From positions 7,826,501-7,890,500 of the forward strand of contig OX359189.1 in assembly GCA_947172415.1 (NCBI GenBank): 64,000 nt of DNA, written 5' to 3'. The translations under genes were made by a program, and so were the position numbers. The notes below the pieces were generated by a model. The model saw only the letters and a list, made by a program, of their open reading frames with translations. It had not been told where the DNA came from and ran no database searches. Source of the DNA: Chondrosia reniformis (Eukaryota > Porifera > Demospongiae > Chondrillida > Chondrillidae). Below are positions 61,601-64,000 of this stretch, in pieces (position 1 is the stretch's first letter; the number at the start of each line of letters is the position of its first letter).

Positions 61601-64000
61601 CATTTGATAGAGTGAGAGCCCTCAATGTACATTAAATTCTGGTATACAAAGTTAATGTATGGTGAGAGATAGGGCAAATTTTAAGTTTCATCAAAATTTT
61701 AAAAACCCATTGGACATGTTCTATAGATGTCTGTGAATGCTTACACAAAGATTTAGCTTCATGTCGCGCTATTTGATAGAGTGAGAGCCCTCAATGTACA
61801 TTAAATTCTGGTATACAAAGTTAATGTATGGTGAGAGATAAGGCAAATTTTAAATTTCATCAAAATTTCAAAACCTCATTGTGCATATTCTATAGATGTC
61901 TGTGAATGCTGACACAAAGATTTAGCTTCATGTTTATCCATTTGATAGAGTGACAGCCCTCAATGTAAAATAAATTCTGATATACAAAGTTAATGTATGG
62001 TGAGAGATAGGGCAAATTTTAAGTTTCATCAAAATTTCAAAAACCCATTGGACATGTTCTATAGATGTCTGTGAATACGTACACAAAGATTTAGCTTCAT
62101 ATTGCGCTAGTTGATAGAGTGAGAGCCCTCAATGTACATTAAATTCTGGTATACAAAGTTAATGTACGTATGGTGAGAGATAGGGCAAATTTTAAGTTTC
62201 ATCAAAATTTCAAAACCTCATTGTGCATGTTCTATAGATGTCTGTGAATGCTGACACAAAGATTTAGCTTCATATATTTATCCATTTGATAGAGTGACAG
62301 CCCTCAATGTAAAATAATTTCTGATATACAAAGTTAATGTATGGTGAGAGATAGGGCAAATTTTAAGTTTCATCAAAATTTCACAAACCCATTGGATATG
62401 TTCTATAGATGTCTGTGAATGCTTACACAAAGATTTAGCTTCATATCCCGCTATTTGATAGAGTGAGAGCCCTCAATGTACATTAAATTCTGGTATACAA
62501 AGTTAATGTATGGTGAGAGATAGGGCAAATTTTAAATTTCCTCAAAATTTCAAAACCTCATTGTGCATGTTCTATAGATGTCTGTGAATGCTGACACAAA
62601 GATTTAGCTTCATATCGCGCTATTTGATAGAGTGACATCCCTCAATGTACAATAAATTCTGGTATGCAAAGTTAATGTATGGTGAGAGATAGGGCAAATT
62701 TTAAGTTTCATCAAAATTTCAAAAACCCATTGGACATGTTCTATAGATGTCTGTGAATGCTTACACAAAGATTTAGCTTCATATCTCTCCATTTGATAGA
62801 GTGAGAGCCCTCAATGTACATTAAATTCTGATATACAAAGTTAATGTATGGTGAGAGATAGGGCAAATTTTAAGTTTCATCAAAATTTCAAAAACCCATT
62901 GGACATGTTCTATAGATGTCTGTGAATGCTTACACAAAGATTTAGCTTCATATCGGGCTATTTGATAGAGTGACAGCCCTCAATGTACATTAAATTCTGG
63001 TATACAAAGTTAATGTATGGTGAGAGATAGGGCAAATTTTAAGTTTCATCAAAATTTCAAAAACCCATTGGACATGTTCTATAGATGTCTGTGAATGCTT
63101 ACACAAAGATTTAGCTTCACATTGCGCTATTTGATAGAGTGAGAGCCCTCAATGTACATTAAATTCTGGTATACAAAGTTAATGTATGGTGAGAGATAGG
63201 GCAAATTTTAAGTTTCATCAAAATTTCAAAAACCCATTGGACATGTTCTATAGATGTCTGTGAATGCTTACACAAAGATTTAGCTTCACATCGCGCTATT
63301 TGATAGAGTGAGAGCCCTCAATGTACATTAAATACTGATATACAAAGTTAATGTATGGTGAGAGATAGGGCAAATTTTAAGTTTCATCAAAATTTCAAAA
63401 ACCCATTGGTCATGTTCTATAGATGTCTGTGAATGCTTACACAAAGATTTAGCTTCATATCGGGCTATTTGATAGAGTGACAGCCCTCAATGTACATTAA
63501 ATTCTGGTATACAAAGTTAATGTATGGTGAGAGATAGGGCAAATTTTAAGTTTCATCAAAATTTCAAAAACCCATTGGACATGTTCTATAGATGTCTGTG
63601 AATGCTTACACAAAGATTTAGCTTCACATCGCGCTATTTGATAGAGTGAGAGCCCTCAATGTACATTAAATTCTGGTATACAAAGTTAATGTATGGTGAG
63701 AGATAGGGCAAATTTTAAGTTTCATCAAAATTTCAAAAACCCATTGGACATGTTCTATAGATGTCTGTGAATGCTTACACAAAGATTTAGCTTCATATCG
63801 GGCTATTTGATAGAGTGACAGCCCTCAATGTACATTAAATTCTGGTATACAAAGTTAATGTATGGTGAGAGATAGGGCAAATTTTAAGTTTCATCAAAAT
63901 TTCAAAAACCCATTGGACATGTTCTATAGATGTCTGTGAATGCTTACACAAAGATTTAGCTTCATATCGCGCTATTTGATAGAGTGACAGCTCTCAATGT
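58669..64000. repeat. Satellite block 3: ~169-bp unit, ~31 copies, runs off the window
   Basis: Continues the same unit. The first ~2 kb repeat the order of variants at 55,038-57,000, with two units fewer, showing a higher-order duplication spanning the mobile element. Confidence 0.97.

Noticed and set aside
33939-62792. Dozens of ~60-residue minus-strand open frames
   Set aside because: They are the same satellite unit read repeatedly. The 169-bp period shifts frame each unit, every frame stops, and substitutions do not favour silent sites by eye.
33166-64000. CRISPR array
   Set aside because: Units are contiguous tandem copies without unique spacers, and the gene content is animal.

Overview
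The window looks like nuclear DNA of an early-branching animal, most likely a sponge (inference). It is AT-rich, its genes have many short exons with canonical GT-AG introns, and neighbouring genes sit head-to-head. The gene set is animal-specific: a CTHRC1-type secreted collagen, LEO1, BAG1, a JNK-kinase (MKK7 type) and a divergent BAX/BAK-like protein. The species is not proven by anything seen here.

Positions 1-33,165 are gene-bearing. A CTHRC1-like gene (minus, 7301 to 584) can be spliced in silico into one 799-residue protein with a signal peptide, a collagen helix and four consecutive CTHRC1 domains. LEO1 (plus, 7463-15406, 13 exons) starts 160 bp away, head-to-head. BAG1 (minus, 18200 to 15705, 6 exons) converges on LEO1. 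The block 18,350-19,320 holds coding-like pieces that I could not resolve. An MKK7-type gene (minus, 31775 to 20722, 15 exons, one unresolved junction) is followed head-to-head by an uninterrupted BAX/BAK-like reading frame (plus, 32173-32841). Introns carry minisatellites, small inverted-repeat elements and a dispersed repeat family whose core resembles a hammerhead ribozyme.

From about 33,166 to the right edge the DNA is a satellite of about 169-bp units, roughly 165 copies in three blocks, with higher-order duplications of about 1.0, 1.5 and 2.0 kb. Two islands break it. The first (48,661-49,747) holds a small possible gene with duplicated alternative last exons. The second (57,069-58,668) is a 1,600-bp element with CACTG/CAGTG ends and a 3-bp CAT target duplication. 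That fits a CACTA/EnSpm-like transposon, and it contains a chain of very small exon-like segments. A CAT-ATG-CAT footprint at 55,032-55,040, in a paralogous satellite copy, looks like an old excision scar of the same element.

Functional context: MKK7 activates JNK, and JNK signalling acts on BCL-2-family proteins in animals, so the shared promoter region of MKK7 and the BAX-like gene is suggestive. LEO1 works in the Paf1 transcription-elongation complex, BAG1 is an HSP70 nucleotide-exchange factor, and CTHRC1 proteins are secreted matrix or signalling factors.
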